A program made the position numbers and the translations under genes. From Streptomyces sp. NBC_00377 (GTDB lineage Bacteria; Actinomycetota; Actinomycetes; Streptomycetales; Streptomycetaceae), in the NCBI RefSeq assembly GCF_036075115.1, contig NZ_CP107958.1:3596001-3660000 (forward strand): 64,000 nucleotides of DNA. Reading direction: 5' to 3'. This document shows, piece after piece, positions 53,181-62,014 of this stretch; the stretch's first letter is position 1, and each line of letters opens with the position of its first letter. The notes beneath the pieces are model-generated. The model ran no database searches. It saw nothing but the letters and a program-made list of their open reading frames with translations, and had not been told where the DNA came from.

Positions 53181-53549
53181 TCAGCCGCCGGAACCGCCCT
53201 TGTGGCTGCCGCCGTCGCTGTCGCCGCCGAAGCCGCCGCGGTCGACCCCGCCGCCTCCGGTGCTGCCGCTGGAACCGCCGGAGCCCTTGCCCGACTTGGT
53301 GAGGGAGCCGCCGTCGACCCAGGAGCCCGACTTGCTGCCGCCGTAGTACCAGACGCCGTTCGACGAGGACTTGCCGGACTTGCAGTTCTTGTCGGCGACG
53401 ACCTTGTACCCCTTGGCGCGGTTGTAGCTGTCGCGGTCGACGCAGCGCTTGTCGGGGTCGGAGGAGCAGGCGGTCAGGGCCGCCGCGAGCACTCCCATGC
53501 CGCCGAGTACCACCGTGCCCGAGCGTAGTCTGCGACGCGCGTCCGCCAT
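53181..53549 (-). CDS. Small Gly/Ser-rich lipoprotein
   Basis: 122 residues with a lipoprotein signal, lipobox LTAC (Cys28), then a compact part with two Cys (DKRCVDRDSYNRAKGYKVVA, DKNCKS) and a Gly/Ser/Asp-rich tail. It lies about 40 bp upstream of the YgiC-like ligase gene. In E. coli the lipoprotein YgiB precedes YgiC, so the pairing may be functional, although sequence homology to YgiB is not evident to me. Confidence 0.75.
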   Translation of the reverse strand: MADARRRLRSGTVVLGGMGVLAAALTACSSDPDKRCVDRDSYNRAKGYKVVADKNCKSGKSSSNGVWYYGGSKSGSWVDGGSLTKSGKGSGGSSGSTGGGGVDRGGFGGDSDGGSHKGGSGG

Positions 53550-53571
53550 GTTCCCGTCTCCCCGTTCTCCT

Positions 53572-53590
53572 GATCGCCCCTATGGCGATC
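53572..53590. promoter_or_regulatory. Inverted repeat resembling the dprE1 operator
   Basis: GATCGCC, 5 nt (CCTAT), GGCGATC: a perfect 7-bp inverted repeat between the lipoprotein gene and the divergent DMT transporter. It resembles the ATCGCCCCTATAGGGGCGAT palindrome at 46138-46157, sharing ATCGCCCCTAT and GGCGAT. Confidence 0.5.
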
Positions 53591-53668
53591 ACCGTCCGTC
53601 AGCCTAGACACCGTGCCGGGAGCGGCCGGAGGCGGCCCGTCCAGGAGCCGTTCCCCTACAGTCCTTGC

Positions 53669-54553
53669 GTGCTCTTCGGAATGGTGTGCGCCCTGGGTGC
53701 GGCGGTCTGCTTCGGTACGGCGACGGTGTTGCAGGCGGTGGCGGCGCGTGCCGCGTCCGACGGCGGCGGTGGTGACGCGGCGCTGCTGCTGCGGGCGGTC
53801 CGGCAGTGGCGCTACCTGGCGGGGCTCGGGCTGGACGGGCTGGGGTTCCTGTTCCAGATCGCCGCCCTGCGGTCGGTGCCGATCTACGCGGTGGGGGCGG
53901 CGCTGGCCTCCAGCCTGGCGGTGACGGCGGTGGTCGCGGCGCGGCTGCTCCGGGTACGGCTGAGCCGGACCGAGTGGGCGGCGGTCGGGGTGGTGTGCGC
54001 GGGGCTGGCGATGCTGGGGCTGGCGGCGGGCACGGAGGGCGAGGAGAGCGGGCCGCCGGCGTTGCCGTGGGTGATGCTCGGCGCGGCGGGCGGGGTGCTG
54101 CTGCTGTGGCCTGCCGGGAACAGACTGGCCGGGCGGGGGCGGGCGCTGGTGCTGGGCCTCGGGGCAGGTTTCGGGTTCGGGGTGGTGGAGGTGACGGTGC
54201 GGTTGATCGACTCGCTCGCCCCCTCGGAGCTGCTCACCGACCCGGCGGTGTACGCGCTCGTGCTGGGGGGTGGCGCCGCGTTCCTGCTGCTGACCTCCGC
54301 GCTCCAGCGGGGGTCGGTGACCACGGCCACGGCCGGGATGGTGATCGGCGAGACGATCGGGCCGGCGCTGGTCGGCGTGCTGTGGCTGGGGGACCGAACC
54401 CGGGAGGGGTTCGCCTGGCTTGCCGTGCTGGGCTTCGCCGTCGCCGTGGCGGGGGCACTGGCCCTGGCCCGGTTCGGGGAGGCGCCCGAACCGGCGGACG
54501 CTTCGGAGCCGCAGCGCGCGCCGGAGCCGCCCGTCAGGCCATCGCCGCCGTGA
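53669..54553 (+). CDS. DMT (EamA-like) family transporter
   Basis: 294 residues from GTG 53669. Ten hydrophobic segments in two EamA-like halves (LFGMVCALGAAVCFGTATVL; LRSVPIYAVGAALASSLAVT; GSVTTATAGMVIGETIGPAL). TACAGT lies 6 nt before the GTG, suggesting a leaderless transcript. Substrate unknown. It overlaps the convergent DUF3050 gene by 20 bp. Confidence 0.85.
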   Translation: MLFGMVCALGAAVCFGTATVLQAVAARAASDGGGGDAALLLRAVRQWRYLAGLGLDGLGFLFQIAALRSVPIYAVGAALASSLAVTAVVAARLLRVRLSRTEWAAVGVVCAGLAMLGLAAGTEGEESGPPALPWVMLGAAGGVLLLWPAGNRLAGRGRALVLGLGAGFGFGVVEVTVRLIDSLAPSELLTDPAVYALVLGGGAAFLLLTSALQRGSVTTATAGMVIGETIGPALVGVLWLGDRTREGFAWLAVLGFAVAVAGALALARFGEAPEPADASEPQRAPEPPVRPSPP

Positions 54554-55313
54554 TGCCGTCCCACAGGCGGCTGCGCGCCTCCAGCGCCAGGGTCGCCGTC
54601 TCGACGGCCTCCTGCCAGCGGGTGTCGTCCTCACCGCACAGGTCGGCCACCATCTGCATGGCCATGGGGGTGTGCTCCTCACCGTCGACCTCGATGTGAC
54701 GGGCCAGGTAGTCGCAGAACAGGGGGAACCGGTCGGTGCCCTCCTTCTTGATCACCTGGCCGAACATGTCCGGGATGAGGTCCTCCCGGGAGAAGGCGAA
54801 GGCGGCGGCCCGGCAGTGCAGGGGCCGGTCGGCGATGATGCCGAAGGTGGTGCGCACGAACTCGGCCGCGGGGGCGGGGACCTGGGCCACCCGGAGCGCC
54901 GACGGCACGTCGTGGCCCTCGCCGATCAGCTCGACGAAGGTGTCGATCCGGGCCGTGGCGGCGCCCGCCTCGTCCATGCCCGCGCGGTACAGCTCGAAGT
55001 GGCTGGTGAAGCCGCTGTTCAGCTCGTCGCTCTCCTCGACCAGCACGATGTCGTTGATGAGCCTCCGGCTCACCTCCGAGCCGCGCGGGACCCAGGGGAC
55101 GTCGACGCAGGTGAGGTCGCGCTGGAGCGACTTCAGCAGGGACATGAAGTCCCAGACCGCGAACACGTGGTGCGCCATGAACGTCGCCATGTCCTCCCGG
55201 GTGCTTATCCGCTGGTAAATCGGATGCGAGGTGACTTCCTTACGGGCCTGTCCAATCGCGGATCGGGCCCTTTCAATTCCCTCGTGGGTCATGTTCCAGT
55301 CGTACCTGGACAT
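54534..55313 (-). CDS. DUF3050 protein, putative heme-oxygenase-like diiron enzyme
   Basis: 259 residues from ATG 55313, behind AAGGAG. I recognise the DUF3050 family, an all-helical protein of the TenA/heme-oxygenase-like fold. Candidate metal ligands lie in ATFMAHHVFAVWDF (His48, His49), IVLVEESDEL (Glu93/94), SHFELY (His105, Glu107) and RHIEVDGEEH, where Asp210-x3-His214 matches the D/E-x3-H ligand pair of heme-oxygenase-like diiron oxidases such as UndA, SznF and CADD. It is divergent from the PABA cluster genes. An oxidative tailoring (N-oxygenation or C-C cleavage) role is inference. Confidence 0.72.
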   Translation of the reverse strand: MSRYDWNMTHEGIERARSAIGQARKEVTSHPIYQRISTREDMATFMAHHVFAVWDFMSLLKSLQRDLTCVDVPWVPRGSEVSRRLINDIVLVEESDELNSGFTSHFELYRAGMDEAGAATARIDTFVELIGEGHDVPSALRVAQVPAPAAEFVRTTFGIIADRPLHCRAAAFAFSREDLIPDMFGQVIKKEGTDRFPLFCDYLARHIEVDGEEHTPMAMQMVADLCGEDDTRWQEAVETATLALEARSRLWDGITAAMA

Positions 55314-55505
55314 GTTTCTCCTTGGGTCGGGGAGCGATTCGGGAGCTCGATCGTGCACTTCTCCCGATCCACCGGCAAGCGCTTCCAGGAATCCCGGAGA
55401 AGTTACCGTCAGTATCGCTCGACCGAAGACGTCAAGACTCAGGAAAAAGTCATTAAAAGCCGCGTTCCGGACAACAGGAGACAGTTGTAAGAGTTTGAAG
55501 AACCT

Positions 55506-56120
55506 GTGAACGCGCTTGCTCTCCCGTGCGTACTCGACGGTGTGACCAGTAATCCCGTCACCGTCACCGCGGCATATCGCGTGGTGCCGGGCCGCGAGGC
55601 CGACTTTCACTCCTGGGGGTGGGCCATGCTGGGCGCCGGCGCCCGGCAGCCCGGCTTCCTGGGGGGTGGTGTTCTTGTCGACGGAGAGGCGGAGTGGCAT
55701 GTGGTTTATCGCTTCGCCACCGAGAACGCGGCCCGGGCCTGGGAGGATTCGACCACCCGGGTGGACTGGGACGCCCGGGTGCTGGGCATCGCCCGGCAGA
55801 CGGACCGCAGAAGCGTGCGGGGCTCCAAGGTCTGGTTCGACTCCCAGACCGCCGCACCGAAGACGCCGGCCCCGCCGTCGAAATGGAAGCTTTGGTTCGT
55901 GAATATGAGCGCGGTCTTCCCACCGGTGCTCCTTTTCAATCTGATCGCGCTTCCCTACCTCGGCGGCCTCAATCCGATCGTTCGCACACTACTGCTCTGC
56001 CTTTGCGTGACGGCCCTCGTCACATGGATTCTCATGCCCCGCCTTCAGCGTTTCTTCAAGAAATGGCTGTATCCACCGCTCCAGGCGCTTCGCGGACGGC
56101 ATAAACGACGGACCGCGTAG
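55506..56120 (+). CDS. ABM-domain protein with C-terminal membrane helices
   Basis: 204 residues from GTG 55506. An N-terminal antibiotic-biosynthesis-monooxygenase-like ferredoxin fold (TVTAAYRVVPGREADFHSWG, AEWHVVYRFATENAARAWED) is followed by two hydrophobic helices (VFPPVLLFNLIALPYLGGL; VRTLLLCLCVTALVTWILM) and a basic tail. Related ABM-membrane fusions are of unknown function. It is the first plus-strand gene of the PABA cluster, 31 bp before pabAB, after a lower-GC divergent promoter region (55314-55505). Confidence 0.75.
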   Translation: MNALALPCVLDGVTSNPVTVTAAYRVVPGREADFHSWGWAMLGAGARQPGFLGGGVLVDGEAEWHVVYRFATENAARAWEDSTTRVDWDARVLGIARQTDRRSVRGSKVWFDSQTAAPKTPAPPSKWKLWFVNMSAVFPPVLLFNLIALPYLGGLNPIVRTLLLCLCVTALVTWILMPRLQRFFKKWLYPPLQALRGRHKRRTA

Positions 56121-56151
56121 AACCCGAGAACGACCCTAGGGAGGTGGGCGG

Positions 56152-58662
56152 GTGAAGACCCTGCTCATCGACAATCACGACTCGTACACGTACAACCTGT
56201 TCCAGCTGATCGCCGAGGTCAATGGCGAGGAGCCGGTGGTGATCCTCAACGACGCCCCGGCGGACGCCGTGCCCGACCTCGCGGCCTTCGACAACGTCGT
56301 GGTGTCGCCGGGGCCCGGGCACCCGGCGAAGACCCGGGACTTCGGCATCAGCGCCAGAGTGCTCGCCCGGTCCGAGGTGCCGGTCCTCGGTGTCTGCCTC
56401 GGCCACCAGGGCATCGCCCACGGCGAGGGCGGCCGGGTGGCGTCCGCCCCGGAACCCCGGCACGGACACCTGTCGACCGTCCGGCACGACGAACGGGACC
56501 TGTTCCGCGGGCTGCCGCAGAACTTCACCGCGGTGCGCTATCACTCGCTGTCCGTCCGCGAGCCGCTGCCCGCCACGCTGGAGGCGACCGCCTGGGCCGA
56601 GGACGGTGTCCTGATGGGACTGCGGCACCGCGAACGGCCCCTGTGGGGAGTGCAGTTCCACCCGGAGTCGGTGCTCACCGAGTACGGCCACCGGATGCTC
56701 GTGAACTTCCGGAACCTCACGGCCGAACGGGCCCGCAAACACCGCTCGAAGAACACGGCGGTCACACCGGCCGCGGCGGCGATGCCGAACTCCACGGTGA
56801 TCCCCCGCCCGCGCCGGGCCGACGGTCCCGCCTACCGGCTGCACACGCGCCGCCTCGCCGGGGCCATCGACGCGGAGGCCGCCTTCACGCGGCTGTACGC
56901 CGACTCCCCTCGGGCGTTCTGGCTGGACAGCTCCCGGGTGGAGCGGGGGCTCTCCCGCTTCTCGTTCCTCGGCGACGACAGCGGTCCGCTCGCCGAGTTC
57001 GTCCGGTACGACGTCGAGGCCGGGCACTGCGAGATCGAGCGGACGGGGCGGCCGCCGCGCAAGGTCCGGGCGAGCGTCTTCGACTACCTGAAGCGGCAGC
57101 TCGCGAACCGCCGGGTCGACGCCACCGGGCTGCCCTTCGACTTCACCGGCGGCTACGTCGGCTACTTCGGCTACGAGATGAAGGCCGACTGCGGCTCCCC
57201 CAACCAGCACCGCGCCACCACCCCGGACGCCTGCTGGCTGTTCGCCGACCGGTTGATCGCGGTGGACCACGAGAAGGGCTTCACCTACGCGGTCTGCCTG
57301 GCGGAGGACACCCCACAGGCGACTCTCGAAGCCGCCGACTGGCTCGAGAACACGCTGGCCCGGCTCACCTCCCTGCCCACCGAACCCGACCGGAGCCGGC
57401 TCGCGCGGGCCACGAGGGACGGGGCCGCCGGGGCCGACAGGGCCGATGGAATCTACGGGCCTGACGGGACGGCACGCGGCGCGGGTCAGGCCGACGGCGG
57501 CGAGCAGGGCCGCGGGGCGGACGGGGCCGGGGCCGGTGGTCCGGGGCCCGAGGGTGTCAGCGGTGCCGATGCTGTCGAGCCTTGGCTGGTACGGGACCGG
57601 GCGACCTACCTCGCGGACATCGCCGCCTGCCGGCGTGAGCTCGCCGCGGGCACCAGTTACGAGATCTGCCTGACCAACGCGGCGACGTTACCCGCTCCGG
57701 ACGACGCGTACGGCTTCTACCGGGCGCTGCGCCGCGTCAACCCCGCGCCGTACGCCGCCTTCCTGCGGTTCGGCGACCTCGACGTGGTCGGCTCCTCCCC
57801 CGAGCGGTTCCTGCGGATCACCCGGGACGGCGTCGCCGAGGCCAAACCGATCAAGGGAACCGCCCCGCGCGGTGCCGGTCCGCTGGAGGACGCGCGCCTC
57901 AGGGACGCGCTGGCGGCGGACGCCAAGACCCGCGCCGAGAACCTGATGATCGTCGACCTGCTCCGCAACGACCTGGGACGGGTCTGCCGGACCGGGACCG
58001 TGCGGGTCTCCCGGCTCATGGCCACCGAGACGTACGCCACCGTGCACCAGCTCGTCTCCACCGTCGAGGGCCGGCTGCGCGAGGACACCGACGCGGTGGA
58101 CTGCGTACGCGCCTGCTTCCCCGGCGGGTCGATGACCGGAGCGCCCAAGCAGCGCACCCTGGAGATCATCGACGGGCTGGAGACCGAGGCGCGTGGCGTG
58201 TACGCGGGCGCCCTCGGTTATCTGGGGTGCAGTGGCGGCGCGGACCTCAACATCGTCATCCGCACCGCCGTCCTGGCCGACGGTCTCCTGCGGATGGGGG
58301 CCGGCGGCGCGATCGTGCTCGACTCCGATCCGGTGGCGGAGTACGACGAGATGCTGCTGAAGACGGCCGCGCAGATGCGGGCCCTGCGGGAGCACACCGC
58401 CGCACGGTCCCGGGCGCCCGGGGAGCGGGGGACGGAGCCGGCCGAGACCCGGGTGGGCGCGGGGCTGCGGTCCGGGGGTGCGACCGGCGACCCCGGTCCG
58501 CAGGCACGGGGCACGGGCCGGGCGGCACGGCGGCAGCCCGCCGCGCCGACCGGCAGCCGGACACCCGCGGCGCACCCCGGTGTCCCGGGCGGCGCCGGCG
58601 GCACGGGCGGTCTCACCGAGTCCGCCGTCCGTCCGGCGAGCGTGAAGGGGGCCACCCGATGA
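56152..58662 (+). CDS. pabAB: Fused aminodeoxychorismate synthase PabA-PabB
   Basis: 836 residues from GTG 56152. N-terminal class I glutamine amidotransferase (LLIDNHDSYTYNLFQLI; GVCLGHQ with Cys82; QFHPES with His170/Glu172), then the chorismate-binding domain with GGYVGYFGYEMK, LTNAATLP, PIKGTAPRG (Lys568) and GSMTGAPK. PIKGT is the signature of aminodeoxychorismate synthase, not anthranilate synthase. Low-complexity insertions at about 420-480 and 745-836. It makes 4-amino-4-deoxychorismate for p-aminobenzoate. Coupled to the ligase downstream (ATGA). Confidence 0.93.
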   Translation: MKTLLIDNHDSYTYNLFQLIAEVNGEEPVVILNDAPADAVPDLAAFDNVVVSPGPGHPAKTRDFGISARVLARSEVPVLGVCLGHQGIAHGEGGRVASAPEPRHGHLSTVRHDERDLFRGLPQNFTAVRYHSLSVREPLPATLEATAWAEDGVLMGLRHRERPLWGVQFHPESVLTEYGHRMLVNFRNLTAERARKHRSKNTAVTPAAAAMPNSTVIPRPRRADGPAYRLHTRRLAGAIDAEAAFTRLYADSPRAFWLDSSRVERGLSRFSFLGDDSGPLAEFVRYDVEAGHCEIERTGRPPRKVRASVFDYLKRQLANRRVDATGLPFDFTGGYVGYFGYEMKADCGSPNQHRATTPDACWLFADRLIAVDHEKGFTYAVCLAEDTPQATLEAADWLENTLARLTSLPTEPDRSRLARATRDGAAGADRADGIYGPDGTARGAGQADGGEQGRGADGAGAGGPGPEGVSGADAVEPWLVRDRATYLADIAACRRELAAGTSYEICLTNAATLPAPDDAYGFYRALRRVNPAPYAAFLRFGDLDVVGSSPERFLRITRDGVAEAKPIKGTAPRGAGPLEDARLRDALAADAKTRAENLMIVDLLRNDLGRVCRTGTVRVSRLMATETYATVHQLVSTVEGRLREDTDAVDCVRACFPGGSMTGAPKQRTLEIIDGLETEARGVYAGALGYLGCSGGADLNIVIRTAVLADGLLRMGAGGAIVLDSDPVAEYDEMLLKTAAQMRALREHTAARSRAPGERGTEPAETRVGAGLRSGGATGDPGPQARGTGRAARRQPAAPTGSRTPAAHPGVPGGAGGTGGLTESAVRPASVKGATR

Positions 58663-60404
58663 CGGCCGTAGGGTCCACGACGGCCTCGCCGAGCACGGCG
58701 AAGGCAACCACGACTGCGGCTGCGACTGCGACTTCGCAGCCGGTGGGTGAGGGCCGCGACGAGGCCGCCGTGCCCGGGAATCTCGCCGCCCAGCTCGCCG
58801 ACCTCGTCGAGCGCCGCGGGTGGGGCGGGCGGGCCGCCTTCCATCAGGGGCACCAGGTGTGGACCCACGGTGAGGTGCACGCGCTCGGGGCGCGGGCCGC
58901 CGGTGTGCTCGCGGATCACGGGGTACGGGGCGGGGACCGGGTGCTGCTGGCGCTGCCCGACGGGATCGCCTGGGTGACGGCCTTCCTGGCCGTCGCCCGG
59001 CTCGGGGCCGTGGCCGTCCTGGTCAATCCCGAACTGCCCGCGCCCGAGCACGCGTTCATGGCCGAGGACACCGACGCCGTGCTGTGTGTGACCGGGCCGG
59101 GTCTCGAGGACCGCTTCGCCGGCCGGCCCCGCCTCGGCGCCGACCAGTTGCTCGCGCTCGCTCCCGCCGCCGAGCCGGCCGCCGCCCGCCCGGTGGACGC
59201 GCACACGCCGCTGTACGTGCAGTACACCTCCGGCACGACGGGCCGCCCGAAGGGGGTCGTGCACACGCACGGAGACCCGAAGACGTACCACGATCTCATC
59301 GGCCGGCGACTGCTCGGGATCACCGAGGAGGACGTCACCCTGTCGGTGTCGAAGCTGTACTTCGCCTACGGCTTCGGCAACGCCTTCGTCTTCCCGCTCT
59401 TCTCCGGCTCCAGCGCCGTGCTGGTGGACCGGCGTCCGACCCCCGCCGCCGTCGACGAACTCGTCGCCCGGCACCGCGTGAGCCTGCTCTACTCCGTGCC
59501 GTCCGCGTACGCGGCGCTCGTCGCCGACCGGGGCAGCGGCCACGCGGCCTGTTTCGCCTCGGTGCGCGCCGCGGTGTCGGCCGGCGAGGGGCTGCCGGAC
59601 GGGCTCGGCGGACAGATCACCGAGCTGCTCGGCGCGCCCGTGCTGGAGCAGATCGGTTCCACCGAGGCCGGGCACGCCTTCTGCGCCAACAGTCTCGGCC
59701 ACGACCACCCGGGCACCGTCGGCCGTCCCGTACCGGGGTTCGAGGTGGAGCTGCGCGACCCTGCCGGGCGGCCCGTGACCGATGGTGCGGAGGGGGAGCT
59801 GTGGGTCCGCGGGCCGACGGTGACGCCCGGCTATCTGAACCGGCCCGAGGAGACACGGCGCACGCTGGTCGGCGGCTGGCTGGCCACCCACGACCGGGCG
59901 CGCCGCGAACCGGACGGCGCCTACCGGCACCTGGGCCGCACCGACGACATGGAGATGGTCGGCGGGATCACCGTCTCCCCGCTGGAGGTGGAGGCCGTCC
60001 TGCGCACCCATCCGGCGGTGCGGGAGGTCGCCGTGGCAGCGGTCCCGGACAACCGGGGCCGCACCCGTCTGCGCGCCTTCGTCGTCCCCGCCGCCCGGAG
60101 GTCTCCCCGGGCGGACCCGCCCGGAACACCCGGCCTGCCGGACCCCTCCGGCTCCACCGGTGCCGGAGGCTCGCAGAAACCCGCCGCCCCCACCGGTTCC
60201 ACGAACCCCTCCACCGGCACCGAGAGCCCCTCCGGTCCCGCAGACCCCGCCGGCCTGGTCCGGCTGGAAGCCGATCTCCTCGTCCTCGCACGGGAACGGC
60301 TCGCCGCGTTCAAGGTGCCGCGGAGCGTCAGCTTCGTCGTGTCACTGCCCCGCACCTCCACCGGCAAGCTCCGCCGCCACCTGGTCCGCCAGGGCGCGTG
60401 GTGA
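58659..60404 (+). CDS. Benzoate-CoA ligase family enzyme (probable PABA activation)
   Basis: 581 residues. A Thr/Ala/Ser-rich N-terminus of about 35 residues is followed by the ANL domain: YTSGTTGRPKGVVHTHGD (P-loop), SVSKLYFAYGFGNAFVFPLF (benzoate-CoA-ligase hallmark), IGSTEAGHAF, and a C-terminal domain ending in LPRTSTGKLRRH with the catalytic Lys. A Pro/Ser/Thr-rich insertion (about 485-535) interrupts the C-terminal domain. Most likely it forms p-aminobenzoyl-CoA or -AMP as a starter. ATG overlaps the pabAB stop. Confidence 0.85.
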   Translation: MTAVGSTTASPSTAKATTTAAATATSQPVGEGRDEAAVPGNLAAQLADLVERRGWGGRAAFHQGHQVWTHGEVHALGARAAGVLADHGVRGGDRVLLALPDGIAWVTAFLAVARLGAVAVLVNPELPAPEHAFMAEDTDAVLCVTGPGLEDRFAGRPRLGADQLLALAPAAEPAAARPVDAHTPLYVQYTSGTTGRPKGVVHTHGDPKTYHDLIGRRLLGITEEDVTLSVSKLYFAYGFGNAFVFPLFSGSSAVLVDRRPTPAAVDELVARHRVSLLYSVPSAYAALVADRGSGHAACFASVRAAVSAGEGLPDGLGGQITELLGAPVLEQIGSTEAGHAFCANSLGHDHPGTVGRPVPGFEVELRDPAGRPVTDGAEGELWVRGPTVTPGYLNRPEETRRTLVGGWLATHDRARREPDGAYRHLGRTDDMEMVGGITVSPLEVEAVLRTHPAVREVAVAAVPDNRGRTRLRAFVVPAARRSPRADPPGTPGLPDPSGSTGAGGSQKPAAPTGSTNPSTGTESPSGPADPAGLVRLEADLLVLARERLAAFKVPRSVSFVVSLPRTSTGKLRRHLVRQGAW

Positions 60405-60439
60405 CCGTGTCCGGGCCCCCGTCCGAGAGGAACAGCCAC

Positions 60440-62014
60440 ATGTCGCAGCAATCCCCGCTCGCCGACCGCGGGTTCTACCTGGGTCCGTTGTTCCGGCGGG
60501 CGGCCGACCGGCACGGGGCCGTCTTCGTCACCCTGGACCGGCCGCTGGACACCCACCCGGCCCTCGGCGTCGGCCTCGACTACAAGATCCTGGCCGACGT
60601 GGTCGAGGATCTGTCGGGCCGGCTGTGGGCTGCCGGGGTGCGGCCCTCGGAGCAGGTGGTCGTACACAAGACGGACAACGTCGACATCGTCCTGCTGACC
60701 TGCGCGGTCTCCCGTCTGGGCGCGGTCCCGGTGCTCCTGTCCCCCGGGCTGGCCGGCCCGGTCGTCGGGCAGCTGCTCGAACGGCTGCGAGAGCCCTGGC
60801 TGATCACGGACCGGGCCAAGCTGGACGGCCCGCTGAAGGACGCCGGCATCGCGTCACAGGTGCGGCGGGTGCTCTGCGTCGACGACGCGCCCGGCGCCGA
60901 GTCCCTGGAGCAGTACGCGGGCGCCGAGCTCCCCGCGCCCGTACGGCTGCACCCGCGCGAGCCCGCCCTGATCACCCACAGCTCGGGCACCACCGGCATA
61001 CCCAAGCTGGCCGTGCACTGCCCGAACACGATGTGGAACCGCCTCGTACCGCAGAAGGCGATGGGCTGGCCCACCCGGGGCGAGACCGCCGCGCTGCACA
61101 TGTCGTTCGTGCACTCGCGCTTCTACCACCTGCTCGGCGTCCTGCTGCACTTCGGCAGCCCGCTGGTGCTGATCACCGATCCCGACCCGGCTACCGTGGG
61201 ACCGCTGCTGGCCCGCCATCGTCCCGGCATCGTCGAGACGCACCCCAACACCTTCGTGCTGTGGGAGGAGCTGGCCGACGCGCCCGGCGCCCCGCTGTCC
61301 CGGGTGAAGTCGTACGGCTCCACGTTCGACGCGATCCATCCGCGCACCGTCCGCAGGCTGCTGGGCGCGTCGCGGCGGCGGGCGCCCTGGCTGATCCAGC
61401 TGTACGGGCAGAGCGAGACCGGGCCCGTCGCGTTCCAGTGGTTCACGCGGCGCAGCGTGGAACGGGCGGACGGGCGCCGGGTGGGGATCGGGATCCCCGG
61501 TTTCACCCGGGTCCGGATCGCGGACCCCGACGGCAGGCGGGTCGCACCCGGGACGCCCGGCCGGATCGAGGCACGCACCCGGGGGCGCATCCTCACCTAC
61601 CTCGGCGCCCGGGCACAGTACGAGCGGCAACTCGACGGCGGCTGGTGGCAGATGGGCGACATGGGATACATGAGCCGGTTCGGCGCCCTGCATCTGATCG
61701 ACCGTGAGGTGGATCAGATCGACGCCGTGCACAGCAGTCTGGCGGTCGAGGACGCGCTGATGGAGCGGCTGGAGGAACTCCGGGAGGTCGTCATCGTGGC
61801 CGGCGCGGACCGCGAGCCCGTGCCGGTGGTGTGCGTGCGGGGCGAGCAGCCGCTGGACCCCGAGCGCTGGCGGGCGGCGACCGCCGACCTGCCGGCGATG
61901 GCGGAGCCGCGCCAGTGGCGGTTCGAGGAGCTGCCGATGACGGCGACGTGGAAGGTGAAGCGGGTGGAGATCACCCGCATGCTGACGCGGACGCGAGAGA
62001 GCGTGCGCGCGTGA
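60440..62014 (+). CDS. Second adenylate-forming (acyl-CoA/AMP) synthetase
   Basis: 524 residues from ATG 60440 (RBS GAGAGGAA); GTG 60401, overlapping the preceding stop, is an alternative adding 13 residues. ITHSSGTTGIPKLAVHCPNT (P-loop), KSYGSTFDA, LYGQSETGPVAFQW and the C-terminal MTATWKVKRVEIT with the candidate catalytic Lys identify an ANL enzyme, distant from the benzoate-CoA ligase upstream. Two activating enzymes in one operon suggest that two acyl groups are loaded, or that one acts as an amide/AMP-ligase. Substrate unknown. Confidence 0.82.
   Translation: MSQQSPLADRGFYLGPLFRRAADRHGAVFVTLDRPLDTHPALGVGLDYKILADVVEDLSGRLWAAGVRPSEQVVVHKTDNVDIVLLTCAVSRLGAVPVLLSPGLAGPVVGQLLERLREPWLITDRAKLDGPLKDAGIASQVRRVLCVDDAPGAESLEQYAGAELPAPVRLHPREPALITHSSGTTGIPKLAVHCPNTMWNRLVPQKAMGWPTRGETAALHMSFVHSRFYHLLGVLLHFGSPLVLITDPDPATVGPLLARHRPGIVETHPNTFVLWEELADAPGAPLSRVKSYGSTFDAIHPRTVRRLLGASRRRAPWLIQLYGQSETGPVAFQWFTRRSVERADGRRVGIGIPGFTRVRIADPDGRRVAPGTPGRIEARTRGRILTYLGARAQYERQLDGGWWQMGDMGYMSRFGALHLIDREVDQIDAVHSSLAVEDALMERLEELREVVIVAGADREPVPVVCVRGEQPLDPERWRAATADLPAMAEPRQWRFEELPMTATWKVKRVEITRMLTRTRESVRA

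Noticed and set aside
54534..55313. TenA thiaminase
   Set aside because: It lacks the TenA Cys and thiamin-binding pattern; the Asp-x3-His ligand arrangement and length fit DUF3050.
56152..58662. Anthranilate synthase or PhzE-type aminodeoxyisochorismate synthase
   Set aside because: The Lys-containing PIKGT motif and the amidotransferase-first domain order indicate PabAB; PhzE has the reverse order.
59084..60400. In-frame extension upstream of the second ANL synthetase
   Set aside because: It is an out-of-frame reading of the benzoate-CoA-ligase-like gene; family homology starts at MSQQSPLAD.
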